Source: G965200765 sp965200765 (lineage in GTDB: Bacteria; Pseudomonadota; Gammaproteobacteria; Arenicellales; JAJDZL01). From it: a DNA stretch of 64,000 nucleotides. This document shows, in pieces, positions 35,312 to 44,138 of the stretch. The position numbers and the translations under genes are program-made. The stretch spans positions 2,232,001 through 2,296,000 of the forward strand of contig OZ241380.1 in the NCBI GenBank assembly GCA_965200765.1, given 5' to 3'. Position 1 is the first letter of the stretch. Each line of letters begins with the position of its first letter. The notes under the pieces were generated by a model. The model was not told the origin of the DNA. It saw nothing but the letters and a program-made list of their open reading frames with translations, and searched no databases.

Positions 35312-36211
35312 TTGAGTTTATTAGCACTGAAAATTTACGAAAACGAAATTTTTAAGTTACCGCCTATTTCACCATATGTAGAGCTGGGTGCATATGAGTC
35401 ATTGTGGTTGAAAAAAGGAGCATCATTCAAGTCTTTGGCAGAAGATTTTTCTCAATCACCGGAATCTCTTCCTTCTGATTTTGTTCCGCGTTCGGAAGCA
35501 ATAAAATGTAGCAAACGGGTATATAATGAATTGCACTCAAACGGAGTTTCCAATTTTGGCATTCGAATCAATCATGCTGCTGATTACCCACAAAAATTAC
35601 GCGATGCACAACATCCCGTTGAATTGCTCTATTTTCGTGGAATATGGGAGTTTGCTGAATCAAAATGCGTTTCTGTTGTTGGTACTCGCAATCCTAGTCC
35701 CGATGGAATCCGACGCGCTAAACAGTTGACTAAAAAACTTGTTGAACGCGACTATACTATTGTATCAGGCTTGGCCAAAGGGATCGATACAGTAGCTCAT
35801 AAAACTGCCATTGATGCAGGAGGTCGCACAATTGCAGTAATCGGGACGGCGATACACAAAGTATACCCACAGGAAAATATGAATTTACAGAATCGCATTG
35901 TAAATGAGCAACTTGTGATTTCGCCGGTGCCTGTATTGCGATATTTAAAACAAAATCCTTTATCTAATCGACTTTTCTTTCCTGAACGAAATAAATTGAT
36001 GAGTGCAATCTGTAATGCTACGATAATTGTTGAAGCCGATGATTCTTCAGGTGCATTAACTCAAGCAAGAGCTGCACTATTCCAAAAAAGAAAATTGTTT
36101 ATTCTTGATTCCTGCTTTCAAAAAACCGAATTATCATGGCCAAAAATATTTGCTCAACAGGGTGCAATCCGAGTTAGACAAACTGAAGATATTTGGAGAA
36201 ATCTTGACTGA
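35312..36211 (+). CDS. DprA/Smf-like DNA-processing protein, atypical
   Basis: 299 residues. The Rossmann-like DprA core is present: VSVVGTRNPSPDG, IVSGLAKGIDTVAHK, IAVIGTAIHKVYPQEN, FPERNKLMSA and VEADDSSGAL. The N-terminal ~90 residues are unlike the usual DprA SAM domain and the C-terminal winged helix is absent. The start is TTG with no clear ribosome site. It is markedly AT-rich compared with arsS and rlmB, suggesting transfer. It is not in the usual def-fmt-dprA context, so it may be an accessory defence or mobile-element gene rather than the competence DprA. Confidence 0.8.
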   Translation: MSLLALKIYENEIFKLPPISPYVELGAYESLWLKKGASFKSLAEDFSQSPESLPSDFVPRSEAIKCSKRVYNELHSNGVSNFGIRINHAADYPQKLRDAQHPVELLYFRGIWEFAESKCVSVVGTRNPSPDGIRRAKQLTKKLVERDYTIVSGLAKGIDTVAHKTAIDAGGRTIAVIGTAIHKVYPQENMNLQNRIVNEQLVISPVPVLRYLKQNPLSNRLFFPERNKLMSAICNATIIVEADDSSGALTQARAALFQKRKLFILDSCFQKTELSWPKIFAQQGAIRVRQTEDIWRNLD

Positions 36212-36443
36212 AATAATACGATTTAGAAAAATTGATAAATCAAATATTGAAGATCATTATAAATTAAGTGTTTCAAGCGTTCAATTGATAGTTTCGCTTA
36301 ATGAACTAGTTACTTGGAGTAACCATCTAAGCGTTTGCTTAGCAAGACAGCAAATTTCCACTTCGTGTTTCCTTCCGCTAGTTTTATTCCTTACTATTTC
36401 GCTGACGAGCTACTTCAAAAGAGACAATCCCAACCGCTACTGA
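36204..36443 (+). CDS. Possible small protein coupled to the DprA-like gene
   Basis: 79 codons from a TTG overlapping the DprA-like stop. The first ~45 residues are hydrophilic, the rest hydrophobic around LPLVLFLTISLTSYF. The 3' end overlaps rlmB on the other strand. AT-rich like its neighbour. No family recognised; may be a chance frame or degraded partner. Confidence 0.25.
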   Translation: MTEIIRFRKIDKSNIEDHYKLSVSSVQLIVSLNELVTWSNHLSVCLARQQISTSCFLPLVLFLTISLTSYFKRDNPNRY

Positions 36444-37133
36444 TACATTCAAACTGTTGGCACCTGCTGTCATCGGAATGCTCGCAACCAAATCACATTG
36501 CCGCTTGGTTTCCTTACGCAGTCCTGACTGCTCACTTCCAAATACAATCGCACTCGGCTCAGCAAAATCAATCTCGTAAATTGACTTCGACGCACCCGTT
36601 TCCAATCCGACAATCCATAAACCGGACTTCTTGATCTCAACCAGTGTGCGCGGCAAGTTCGACGCAAAATAGATCGGAATTTCCTCAATTGCCCCGACTG
36701 CTGTTCGAGAAACCGTACTGGTAAGGCCCGCACCCCGATGACGCGGTAATATCACCCCTCCAACTCCGGCTGCATGTGCACTTCTGATGCTTGCACCAAG
36801 ATTCCTGGGATCCTGAATTCCATCCATGACCAGTAGAAACGACGGTTCGACCAGTGTCGAAAGCCACTCGCGAATGTCTTGAGACTTGGCTTGTTCGGGC
36901 TGTATTTCACACTCTGCGATCACCCCTTGGTGCCGCAATCCGTTTGCCATTCGATTAAGCACATTCCCTTCTACTCGAACGCACGGGATTGACTCGCGAT
37001 GCGCGAGTGATTCGATTTCGAAGATCCGACTGTCTTTTCGCGTCGAGCTCAAATAAACCGTTTGAACCGCACCTGCGCGCCGCTTCAGTAAATTCAGTAC
37101 TGAATGAATACCGCAAACTATGGGCTTGCTCAT
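36384..37133 (-). CDS. rlmB: 23S rRNA 2'-O-methyltransferase (Gm2251)
   Basis: 249 residues. SPOUT-type methyltransferase with the knot signatures LVMDGIQDPRNLGASIRSA, VFGSEQSGLRKE and IPMTAGANSLNVSVAVGI. The N-terminal substrate-binding domain starts VCGIHSVLNLL. It methylates G2251 in the peptidyl transferase region. Its start overlaps the rnr stop by four bases (ATGA), the same rnr-rlmB order as in E. coli. Confidence 0.96.
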   Translation of the reverse strand: MSKPIVCGIHSVLNLLKRRAGAVQTVYLSSTRKDSRIFEIESLAHRESIPCVRVEGNVLNRMANGLRHQGVIAECEIQPEQAKSQDIREWLSTLVEPSFLLVMDGIQDPRNLGASIRSAHAAGVGGVILPRHRGAGLTSTVSRTAVGAIEEIPIYFASNLPRTLVEIKKSGLWIVGLETGASKSIYEIDFAEPSAIVFGSEQSGLRKETKRQCDLVASIPMTAGANSLNVSVAVGIVSFEVARQRNSKE

Positions 37134-39088
37134 CGGCGCCTTGCAAATTTACGAACTTGCTTGGTTGAGGAGCTGGCAGGTCTGAAGTATGTGGTTCCCA
37201 GCTCTGCGTCCGCATCGACAACCTGAACCCGTACCATATCGCCGATCGAATAGTCTCTGCCTGTGTTCGCTCCTTCAAGTCGCCGCCGGATTTCATTGTA
37301 TACATAATAATCAGACTTCAACTCATTCAGCGTTACCAAGCCGTCAACGTATGGGGACTGTATCTGAACAAAAAATCCGAAATGTTTTACGTCGACAATC
37401 AAGCCATTGAAAACGTCACCAATGCGTGTCTTCATGTAAGTATTCTTCAGCCAAGACATGGTTTCACGCCAGCAAGACTCGGCCCTGCGTTCCAGATACG
37501 AGCTCTCTTTCGCCATTGATTTCAGAAACTCTAAATCAGGAGTTTTGTCTCGCCGATACAGAATGTGCTTGATCATACGATGCACAAGCAGGTCTGGATA
37601 ACGTCTGATCGGCGAAGTGAAATGCGTGTACAGTGGATAATTCAGCGCATAATGCGGCTTGGCATCTACAGAGTACTCGGCTTTTTCCAAACTGCGAAGC
37701 AAATGCGACTGCAGTGCTTGAAGAAGACGGGGTTTGTTATTCAATTCTTCCGTCACTCTTGAATATTCAGACACCTCTGGCGCCTGCACCGGAAATTCAA
37801 TGCCGTACCCTTCCAGAAACCGGCTCAAGTCCAACACGCTGGAATAGGGAGGCGCATCATGCACCCGATACATTCCTCCTTTTGGAAAATGCTTTCGAAT
37901 CAGTTTGGCCGCGCAAACATTGGCCGCTAACATGCATTCTTCAACAACACGATGAGCGAAATTGCGGGCACTGGGTTCACAAGACTTTACTTCGCCTGAT
38001 TTTCGGAACTGGAGAACAGATTCCGGAATTTCAAAATCCAGTGCGTTTCGACCCTGCCGGGCACTGAGCAGGCACTCATGCACCTGCACCAGATTTTGCA
38101 AGCTTTGCAAAGTCGCCTGTTTCAGATTCAGTTCGGCAAACTTTTTCGCTTGGTTGTAGGTCAAACGGGCCTTGGAACAAATTGTCGCTTCGTAGAATTT
38201 GTAATCTTTGATGCCACCGCCTTTGTCAATCACCATCTCGCAAACAAGTGCATATCGATCTTCTTTGGGCTTCAGCGAACACAAGTCACTCGACAATTTT
38301 TCCGGCAACATTGGTACAACCGCTTGCGACAGGTAAATCGATGCGCCTCGCTCTGCTGCTTGATTGTCAATGGCAGTATGCGGCCGAACAAAATAGGACA
38401 CATCCGCTATCGCGACAAACAGTCGAAACTCACCCTTTGCAGATTCACAGTACACAGCATCGTCAAAGTCCTCGGCCCCCGGCGGGTCGATCGTAACAAA
38501 ATGCAATGCACGCAGATCTTTGCGTGTCTCGTTGGCACTTTCAACATCAATTTTCGGTAAACCGGGAAGCTCGCCTGAAACTTCCGTGGACCACTCATGA
38601 TGGATTCCGCTACGAGTGAGTGCAATTTCATTCGCAACTTCCTGCTGATTCTTGAGCAATCTTGCATTGGTTGCGAACCACTGGCTATTTTTTGACTTGC
38701 CAGTCGGTTTGCGAATAACCTCTGCAACAACGAACTGGCCGTCGACAACCGACTTGTCCATTTTTTCAATTTCAATCCTTCCGATTCCGGTGACTCCAAC
38801 CGGTATCAGTAATTTCACACCAGAGGAACGGTGTTGCGACTGTACAATCCCAACCATTCGATACCTTCCAATTGGTTTGACGTCCGTAATTCTCGATGAG
38901 TCTCTGCCGTAACCCCTTCGATGTTTCAATTTGACCTGAACTTGGTCGCCGGGTAGCAAGATCATCGAATGTTCAGACTTCATTCGCACAACCTCCCCGT
39001 CAGGAGTGCGCACTTTGATACCAAAGTTATTGACATGAACGACAATTCCTTTTGTCGTTGCAGTCTTGCGAGAATATCGTAAGCCCAT
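37130..39088 (-). CDS. rnr: Ribonuclease R
   Basis: 652 residues. A 3'-5' exoribonuclease with cold-shock-like OB domains at the N-terminus, then the RNB catalytic domain (TIDPPGAEDFDDAVYCE with metal-binding aspartates, SDLCSLKPKEDRYALVCEM, HYALNYPLYTHFTSPIRRYPDLLVHR) and a C-terminal S1 domain (IGDVFNGLIVDVKHFGFFVQI). It is shorter than E. coli RNase R and lacks the long lysine-rich tail, ending in a short basic KQVRKFARRR. It follows tRNA-Leu and precedes rlmB. Confidence 0.96.
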   Translation of the reverse strand: MGLRYSRKTATTKGIVVHVNNFGIKVRTPDGEVVRMKSEHSMILLPGDQVQVKLKHRRGYGRDSSRITDVKPIGRYRMVGIVQSQHRSSGVKLLIPVGVTGIGRIEIEKMDKSVVDGQFVVAEVIRKPTGKSKNSQWFATNARLLKNQQEVANEIALTRSGIHHEWSTEVSGELPGLPKIDVESANETRKDLRALHFVTIDPPGAEDFDDAVYCESAKGEFRLFVAIADVSYFVRPHTAIDNQAAERGASIYLSQAVVPMLPEKLSSDLCSLKPKEDRYALVCEMVIDKGGGIKDYKFYEATICSKARLTYNQAKKFAELNLKQATLQSLQNLVQVHECLLSARQGRNALDFEIPESVLQFRKSGEVKSCEPSARNFAHRVVEECMLAANVCAAKLIRKHFPKGGMYRVHDAPPYSSVLDLSRFLEGYGIEFPVQAPEVSEYSRVTEELNNKPRLLQALQSHLLRSLEKAEYSVDAKPHYALNYPLYTHFTSPIRRYPDLLVHRMIKHILYRRDKTPDLEFLKSMAKESSYLERRAESCWRETMSWLKNTYMKTRIGDVFNGLIVDVKHFGFFVQIQSPYVDGLVTLNELKSDYYVYNEIRRRLEGANTGRDYSIGDMVRVQVVDADAELGTTYFRPASSSTKQVRKFARRR

Positions 39089-39202
39089 TTATATTTTTGT
39101 AAGCACAGTCAGATCTATCATTGTGTACCCTGCGTGAATGGTGAATAAACAAAAAGACAAGTTGTTCAATGTGGTGAATCGTCTGCCTGTAATACTTGGT
39201 GA

Positions 39203-39289
39203 TGGTGCCGAGGAGAGGATTTGAACCTCCACGGGGTTGCCCCCACTAGCACCTGAAGCTAGCGCGTCTGCCAATTTCGCCACCTCGGC
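39203..39289 (-). tRNA. tRNA-Leu(CAG)
   Basis: An 87-base class II tRNA with encoded CCA. The acceptor stem is GCCGAGG/CCTCGGC with discriminator A; the anticodon loop TTCAGGT gives CAG (39253-39255 on the plus strand), within a CTAGC/GCTAG stem. A long variable arm is present and the T-arm carries GGTTCAAATCC. It lies directly upstream of rnr, as in other gammaproteobacteria. Confidence 0.97.
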
Positions 39290-39498
39290 AATTAGGCGAC
39301 TATTATAACCAGATTGGTTGGATTCATTTGCTCCAGCGGTGGCACTTGCAGTTCGCCGACGCGGCCATTCCTTCCAACAAAGCAATTCTCCAAACAGTGG
39401 CATTCTTCACGAGCAGATTCAAATGATGTGCTTGCTACCTCGAGAAGTGCCCTGTCAGCAATTTGATTCGATTCGCTTTGACTCGTTAACATCTTGAT

Positions 39499-40599
39499 TC
39501 AATTTACACTGAAAATGGGGCTAAACCCTTTCTTTGCAAGTGATGAAGTTCGGTCGAACGTACCAATGTTGTTGGAATCGATCATATTGAGCACAGGACC
39601 AGCATGTTTTTCATATGTCTTGCCCTCCAGAATACGCACCGCCTGATCAATAGCAATTCGACCCTGAATCACCGCTGAGTCCGTTAGCGCGGCCATGATT
39701 TTCCCCGACTTAATTCCTTGATACACACCGGGAGTAATGTAGTTTGCTACCAGGTTGATTGAATTTGACAGTCCTCGGGCCCGAAGCAGGTCAACTGCTA
39801 CTTCGGCTGTCACCCCTGTTCCCGCGATATACTGAATATCCGGATTGACTGCCAGAGCTTCTTCCACCAACTTGAGCTGTGCTTCATTCTGGGTGTCACC
39901 ATACAGGGTGGAAACCACTTCAATGTCCGAACCAAGCACTGCATCCTGAAATCCATTGTTACTGTCCTCGGCCCATCCTGCACCTGATGGTCCCGGAAAC
40001 CAAGCCACCTTCACCTTGCCGGACCCGGCCGGATGCAAGTTGGCAATATACTCGCCTGCCTTGTACCCCATCTCGCCAAAAGAAACGAGCGACTTGGCTG
40101 ATATTTCCATTGATGACATTCCGTTGCAGAGGTCAATGACCGGAATTCCTTTGCTACGAATCCTTGAAACAAGCTGGTTCATGCCGTCATAGGAAATGGA
40201 AGCGATAATTACTGCCTCTGCACCGTGTGCAACGCAATCTTCAATTTGCGAGATTTGGGTGTTGAGATTGGCATAGCCACCGGCTTCAACCAGTTGCATT
40301 TTCACACCAAGTCGTTGCGACTCGGAAACCAGTCCGTAATCAACTGCCACCCAGTAGGCATCCTTCATGTGCGGCAATGAAACGCAAATTTGCCAAGCCT
40401 GCGCGGCTTTTTTCAACGGTACATACTGCGTGGTTTTGCGCGGAGAAACCATATCGAAAGGCGGGTCCCAGACTTCAACCGGATAGGGATACCAGCTGAC
40501 CTGTGCATTCAACGACAATGGAACAACACTGAGTATTGCTGACAAGAGCACAGCGACAGTCAGTCGGGTCGAAATTTTAACTGAATGAATTTTGAACAT
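39499..40599 (-). CDS. torT: TorT-like periplasmic binding protein
   Basis: 366 residues with a signal peptide ending near LNA. After the signal, WYPYPVEVWDPPF and the sugar-binding-type fold (VSLPHMKDAYWVAVDYGL, GAEAVIIASISYDGMN, GIPVIDLCNG, YIAGTGVTAEVAVDLL) match TorT, the periplasmic protein that presents TMAO or a related ligand to the TorS sensor kinase. No torS, torR or TMAO reductase gene is in the window. It is divergent from the sodium:solute symporter gene, so it may bind that transporter's substrate class; this is inference. Confidence 0.85.
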   Translation of the reverse strand: MFKIHSVKISTRLTVAVLLSAILSVVPLSLNAQVSWYPYPVEVWDPPFDMVSPRKTTQYVPLKKAAQAWQICVSLPHMKDAYWVAVDYGLVSESQRLGVKMQLVEAGGYANLNTQISQIEDCVAHGAEAVIIASISYDGMNQLVSRIRSKGIPVIDLCNGMSSMEISAKSLVSFGEMGYKAGEYIANLHPAGSGKVKVAWFPGPSGAGWAEDSNNGFQDAVLGSDIEVVSTLYGDTQNEAQLKLVEEALAVNPDIQYIAGTGVTAEVAVDLLRARGLSNSINLVANYITPGVYQGIKSGKIMAALTDSAVIQGRIAIDQAVRILEGKTYEKHAGPVLNMIDSNNIGTFDRTSSLAKKGFSPIFSVN

Positions 40600-41003
40600 T
40601 TTCCGTGATTTCTGACAGAGGTTCCCTGTTGACTGCACCCGAATTCACCGGTGAACTGCAACTGTCGCAAGGGTCGAACCAGTGACTCAGAATGCTTGTT
40701 TCAGACGCTTCACGCCTGCCCGGTGAAAAAAAGCAGTATATTCCAGAGTTGCAACATCGTATGGGCAAGTTTGAATTCTTTCCTGCAATTGCTTGTTTGA
40801 TGACAATTAAATTGTTTATTATCAATAACTTACATGACTTCTCGCTGATACGATCCAAATTAGTCACACCCACACTGCAGAAATCGTGTAAACTATATCG
40901 TTTGCAATTAAATCAAAATTTTGCATAAATCTATTGAAACAGTTGTAAACTGTTAAGAATATTGAAATGATTTCAACTCCTCATATAAAGAGAGGTACCA
41001 AAA
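40600..41003. other. Divergent intergenic region torT / symporter
   Basis: 404 AT-rich bases without a supported gene. A perfect dyad lies 50 bases before the symporter start (next entry). A second imperfect one, GTAAAC-TATATC-GTTTGC, is at 40888-40905. Both are candidate regulator sites shared by the two divergent genes. Confidence 0.45.
40938..40954. promoter_or_regulatory. Dyad upstream of the symporter gene
   Basis: AACAGTT-GTA-AACTGTT, seven perfect pairs around three bases, 50 bases before the TTG start. Size and position suit a repressor or activator dimer. The regulator is unknown. Confidence 0.5.
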
Positions 41004-42959
41004 TTGGATGCTAAGATTGTTTGGCTATTTGTATTTGTAATCCTGTATTGGGCTTATTGCATTTACTGGGGCATCAGAGGCGCGATGACCGCCCATACAG
41101 CAAGCGACTACTTTATTGCAGGTCGCCGGCTATCGCTATGGGTGTTTATCCTCGCAGCAACGGCGACATCGTTTTCCGGATGGACATTCATGGGTCATCC
41201 GGGGCTCATCTATAGAGATGGCTTTCAATACGCCTATGCTTCATTCTATGCAATCACGATCCCGTTCACAGGCGTTATGTTTCTTAAGCGCCAATGGATG
41301 CTAGGGAAGCGATTTGGATTTGTAACACCAGGTGAAATGCTGGCACATTACTTCAAGTCAGATGCAATTCGAATTCTTGTTGTACTTGTGGCGCTATGCT
41401 TCTCGGTTCCGTACCTGGGTATTCAGCTGCGGGCCTCGGGCTTTCTGTTCAACGTTCTGACCGACGGTTGGCTTGGCGTAGAATTTGGAATGTGGCTGCT
41501 CTCTGCGGTCGTGTTCATTTATGTTGCTTCTGGCGGACTAAGAGCTGTAGCCTATGTAGATACGTTGCAGTGTATATTGCTTGCTGCAGGAATTATCGTC
41601 ATCGGCATTGTCGCACTGAACCTTGTCGGCGGCTGGACCGCCCTCAACGAGGGCATCGCCAATCTCGCGGCAATCGACGAAAAACGCACGCTGGACGACT
41701 ATAGCCACTACATTGCAATTCCGGGAGTCATTCAGTTTGTTTCATCCGGGCCGAAAGCGATCGGCGGTGCATGGACAGGAATTATGATCCTGACCTATAT
41801 GTTCGCACTGATGGGGATTCAATCCTCGCCGGCATTTTCAATGTGGGCATTTGCGAACAACGATCCAAAACCATTCGCACCACAGCAAGTCTGGGCATCT
41901 TCATTCGGAATTGGATTCATCCTGTTCTTCTTTACTGCCATGCAAGGCTTGGGTTCTCACTTTATCGGTGCCGACCTGACCTACTTGCAAGCATTTCCTG
42001 ATGCTGTGAACAATGCACTCGGTGAAGGCCTGCAAGGTAAAGACCTTATGGAATCTGCTGGCAAGCAAGGCATGCTGGTTCCGCAGTTGATCCATGTACT
42101 GCAAGATGCAGCTCCATGGCTGGTCGGACTGTTATCGGTATGTGCTCTCGCTGCCATGCAGTCAACCGGAGCCGCATACATGTCCACCGCTGGCGCCATG
42201 CTGACTCGCGACTTGCTGAAGCACTTCATGATGCCGAATATTACTCATACCCAGCAGAAACTGTTTGGACGAATTGGTGTCGGTATCATTGTTGTTGCAG
42301 CATTGGTCGTTGCAACAGTCACAACTGATGCACTTGTGTTGCTTGGCGGACTGGCAGTCGCATTCGGGTTCCAAATGTGGCCCGCATTGCTTGCAGTATG
42401 CTACTTCCCGTGGCTGACGCGAGCAGGCATCACACTTGGCTTGATTGCCGGACTGGTTGCGGTCGTCTGCACTGAAACCATTGGACAGAATCTCGGCATT
42501 ACTGCCTGGGGTCGCTGGCCTTGGACAATTCATTCGGCCGGCTGGGGAATTCTTTTCAACCTCGGTACCGCGGTGATCGTATCCTCTTTCACGCAAACCA
42601 AGGCGGATATGGAACACAAGATGAAATACCATGATTTCCTTGCTGAACATGCTTCACTGCCAGATTCCAAGAAAGGTTTGGTACCAATGGCATGGATTAT
42701 TACACTGGTATGGTTCTTCTTCGGAATCGGTCCTGGTGCAGTCATCGGCAATACCATCTTTGGCAACCCCAATGATGCAACTACCTGGATGTTTGGAATG
42801 CCGTCTATTTGGGCATGGCAGATTCTGTGGTGGGCATTGGGTGTCTTCATGATGTGGTTTCTTGCATACAAAATGGAAATGTCCACTCTGCCTGAGAAAG
42901 ACATTGACGTTCTGTACGAAGATATCGGTGATGCCCAAGATACAAAGGACATGGCCTAA
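41004..42959 (+). CDS. Sodium:solute symporter (SSS family)
   Basis: 651 residues with about 13-14 membrane helices. SSS features are the N-terminal ASDYFIAGRRLS, then ATATSFSGWTFMGHPGLIY, TPGEMLAHYF and YVASGGLRAVAYVDTLQ. It imports an organic solute with sodium; the substrate cannot be told from sequence. The extended C-terminal part (from about 540) has extra helices. The TTG start is preceded by AGAGAGG at suitable distance, and no ATG fits. A strong terminator follows. The divergent TorT-like gene may sense its substrate. Confidence 0.92.
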   Translation: MDAKIVWLFVFVILYWAYCIYWGIRGAMTAHTASDYFIAGRRLSLWVFILAATATSFSGWTFMGHPGLIYRDGFQYAYASFYAITIPFTGVMFLKRQWMLGKRFGFVTPGEMLAHYFKSDAIRILVVLVALCFSVPYLGIQLRASGFLFNVLTDGWLGVEFGMWLLSAVVFIYVASGGLRAVAYVDTLQCILLAAGIIVIGIVALNLVGGWTALNEGIANLAAIDEKRTLDDYSHYIAIPGVIQFVSSGPKAIGGAWTGIMILTYMFALMGIQSSPAFSMWAFANNDPKPFAPQQVWASSFGIGFILFFFTAMQGLGSHFIGADLTYLQAFPDAVNNALGEGLQGKDLMESAGKQGMLVPQLIHVLQDAAPWLVGLLSVCALAAMQSTGAAYMSTAGAMLTRDLLKHFMMPNITHTQQKLFGRIGVGIIVVAALVVATVTTDALVLLGGLAVAFGFQMWPALLAVCYFPWLTRAGITLGLIAGLVAVVCTETIGQNLGITAWGRWPWTIHSAGWGILFNLGTAVIVSSFTQTKADMEHKMKYHDFLAEHASLPDSKKGLVPMAWIITLVWFFFGIGPGAVIGNTIFGNPNDATTWMFGMPSIWAWQILWWALGVFMMWFLAYKMEMSTLPEKDIDVLYEDIGDAQDTKDMA

Positions 42960-42978
42960 GTTTTACTACTCAATCTAA

Positions 42979-43008
42979 AAACAAGGGAGGGGCAACCCTC
43001 CCTTGTTT
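42979..43008 (+). terminator. Strong intrinsic terminator after the symporter gene
   Basis: A 13-pair perfect stem AAACAAGGGAGGG/CCCTCCCTTGTTT closed by a GCAA tetraloop, 20 bases after the stop. The T-rich 3' arm and GC core fit factor-independent termination. Confidence 0.9.
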
Positions 43009-43064
43009 ATGTACATCTAATATAAAATATCCCGAAACAAGGAAACATCATCTACTGAAAGCCA

Positions 43065-43295
43065 ATGTCACTGTTTGTCATCTATTGCTTGTGGGTTTCT
43101 GCAATGACCTTGGCATTGATTTATCCGGTTAGCCGCCTGATCTGGGTTATCAGTGTGAGGCGCTTGCAAAAACGCCTCAAGAAGCAACTGAACGAACAAG
43201 AACTGGCCGCTCAAAAGCAACGCTCCTATTTCATTGGTTTTTTCCTCAGTCTGATTTTCTCAGCTCTGTTCAATTTCAGGCAACTCGGGTTGTAA
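43065..43295 (+). CDS. Small two-helix membrane protein
   Basis: 76 residues. A hydrophobic N-terminal helix (about 2-28), a basic KR/Q-rich cytoplasmic-like stretch (RRLQKRLKKQLNEQELAAQ), then a second helix. Not recognised. It ends 10 bases before the TPR gene, so they are likely co-expressed. Confidence 0.65.
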   Translation: MSLFVIYCLWVSAMTLALIYPVSRLIWVISVRRLQKRLKKQLNEQELAAQKQRSYFIGFFLSLIFSALFNFRQLGL

Positions 43296-43305
43296 CGGGA
43301 TACAG

Positions 43306-43884
43306 ATGGATCCGAAAATTTACAATTTCCTGAAATACACTGCCATAATCTTGGCATTGACTTGGGTAGCCTGGGGAATATACGACAGTTTTATCAGTGG
43401 TCGCAACCCAGGCGATGCAGAATATCACGCTGCCAACAAACTGTTTGAAGATGGTCATTATCAACGAGCTCTTGAATCCTACGAGGCATCCTTGGACCTG
43501 GTGCCCGACAACATCCATTCACTGAGAGGACGCGCCAGAGCTCTTCTGCAACTCGGTTACCACCAAGAGGCTCTCTTGGCGTTCAATGATGCAATTGCAA
43601 TGGAACCAGACTTTGCCGGAACCTATGCAAACCGTGGAATTTTGCTCGACCGGATGGGAAAATATGAAGAAGCGATTGCTGATTACCGCACTGCATTGCT
43701 ACTGGATCCCGAGATCGCCGAAGGTCCGCACTGGTTGACCAGATTTCTGCGCAACCAGCCAGACAAGCCGCCCGGTATCCTGGAACGCGCGAAGTATCTG
43801 AGTGAAGAACTTAAAAAGCCAAAATCAGAACAATTGCTGAGTATGCCGGAAATTGACGAGCAACAAAGAACCTACCAGCAATAG
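43306..43884 (+). CDS. Membrane-anchored TPR protein
   Basis: 192 residues. One membrane helix (about 9-29) is followed by three tetratricopeptide repeats between about 37 and 145 (for example GHYQRALESYEASLDLVPDN and GKYEEAIADYRTALLLDP). TPRs mediate protein contacts; partner unknown. The small membrane protein upstream may be one. Confidence 0.8.
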   Translation: MDPKIYNFLKYTAIILALTWVAWGIYDSFISGRNPGDAEYHAANKLFEDGHYQRALESYEASLDLVPDNIHSLRGRARALLQLGYHQEALLAFNDAIAMEPDFAGTYANRGILLDRMGKYEEAIADYRTALLLDPEIAEGPHWLTRFLRNQPDKPPGILERAKYLSEELKKPKSEQLLSMPEIDEQQRTYQQ

Positions 43885-43924
43885 TTCAACTTGCCGATTA
43901 CCGTTGACAATTGCAATGACATGG

Positions 43925-44107
43925 CTACCAGACTTGCAGTACGTCTACAAACAATACGCGCAGAAAAAACAAAAGCGCAATACAACCAAATAGCAACCTG
44001 ACCGTGTCTCTTTCGCCATCTTCTGTACGATAAGTCAAGGCATGGTACGCGACTGCACCTGTAATTAGCAGAAACACCAAATCAAGCGCCATCAACCAAT
44101 CCGGCAA
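43925..44107 (-). CDS. Small membrane protein
   Basis: 60 residues with two hydrophobic helices separated by a polar RTEDGERDTVR loop. It lies 31 bases downstream of the repeat-containing membrane protein on the same strand. Not recognised; the coherent hairpin topology supports a real gene. Confidence 0.5.
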   Translation of the reverse strand: MPDWLMALDLVFLLITGAVAYHALTYRTEDGERDTVRLLFGCIALLFFLRVLFVDVLQVW

Positions 44108-44138
44108 GTCATTTGCAGTACTTCAGTACTGGTATGAT

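Noticed and set aside
39089..39403. 104-codon frame across tRNA-Leu
   Set aside because: It translates the tRNA gene itself.
39292..39492. 66-codon frame between torT and tRNA-Leu
   Set aside because: Weak start, odd composition and no recognised family; it lies in the tRNA upstream region.
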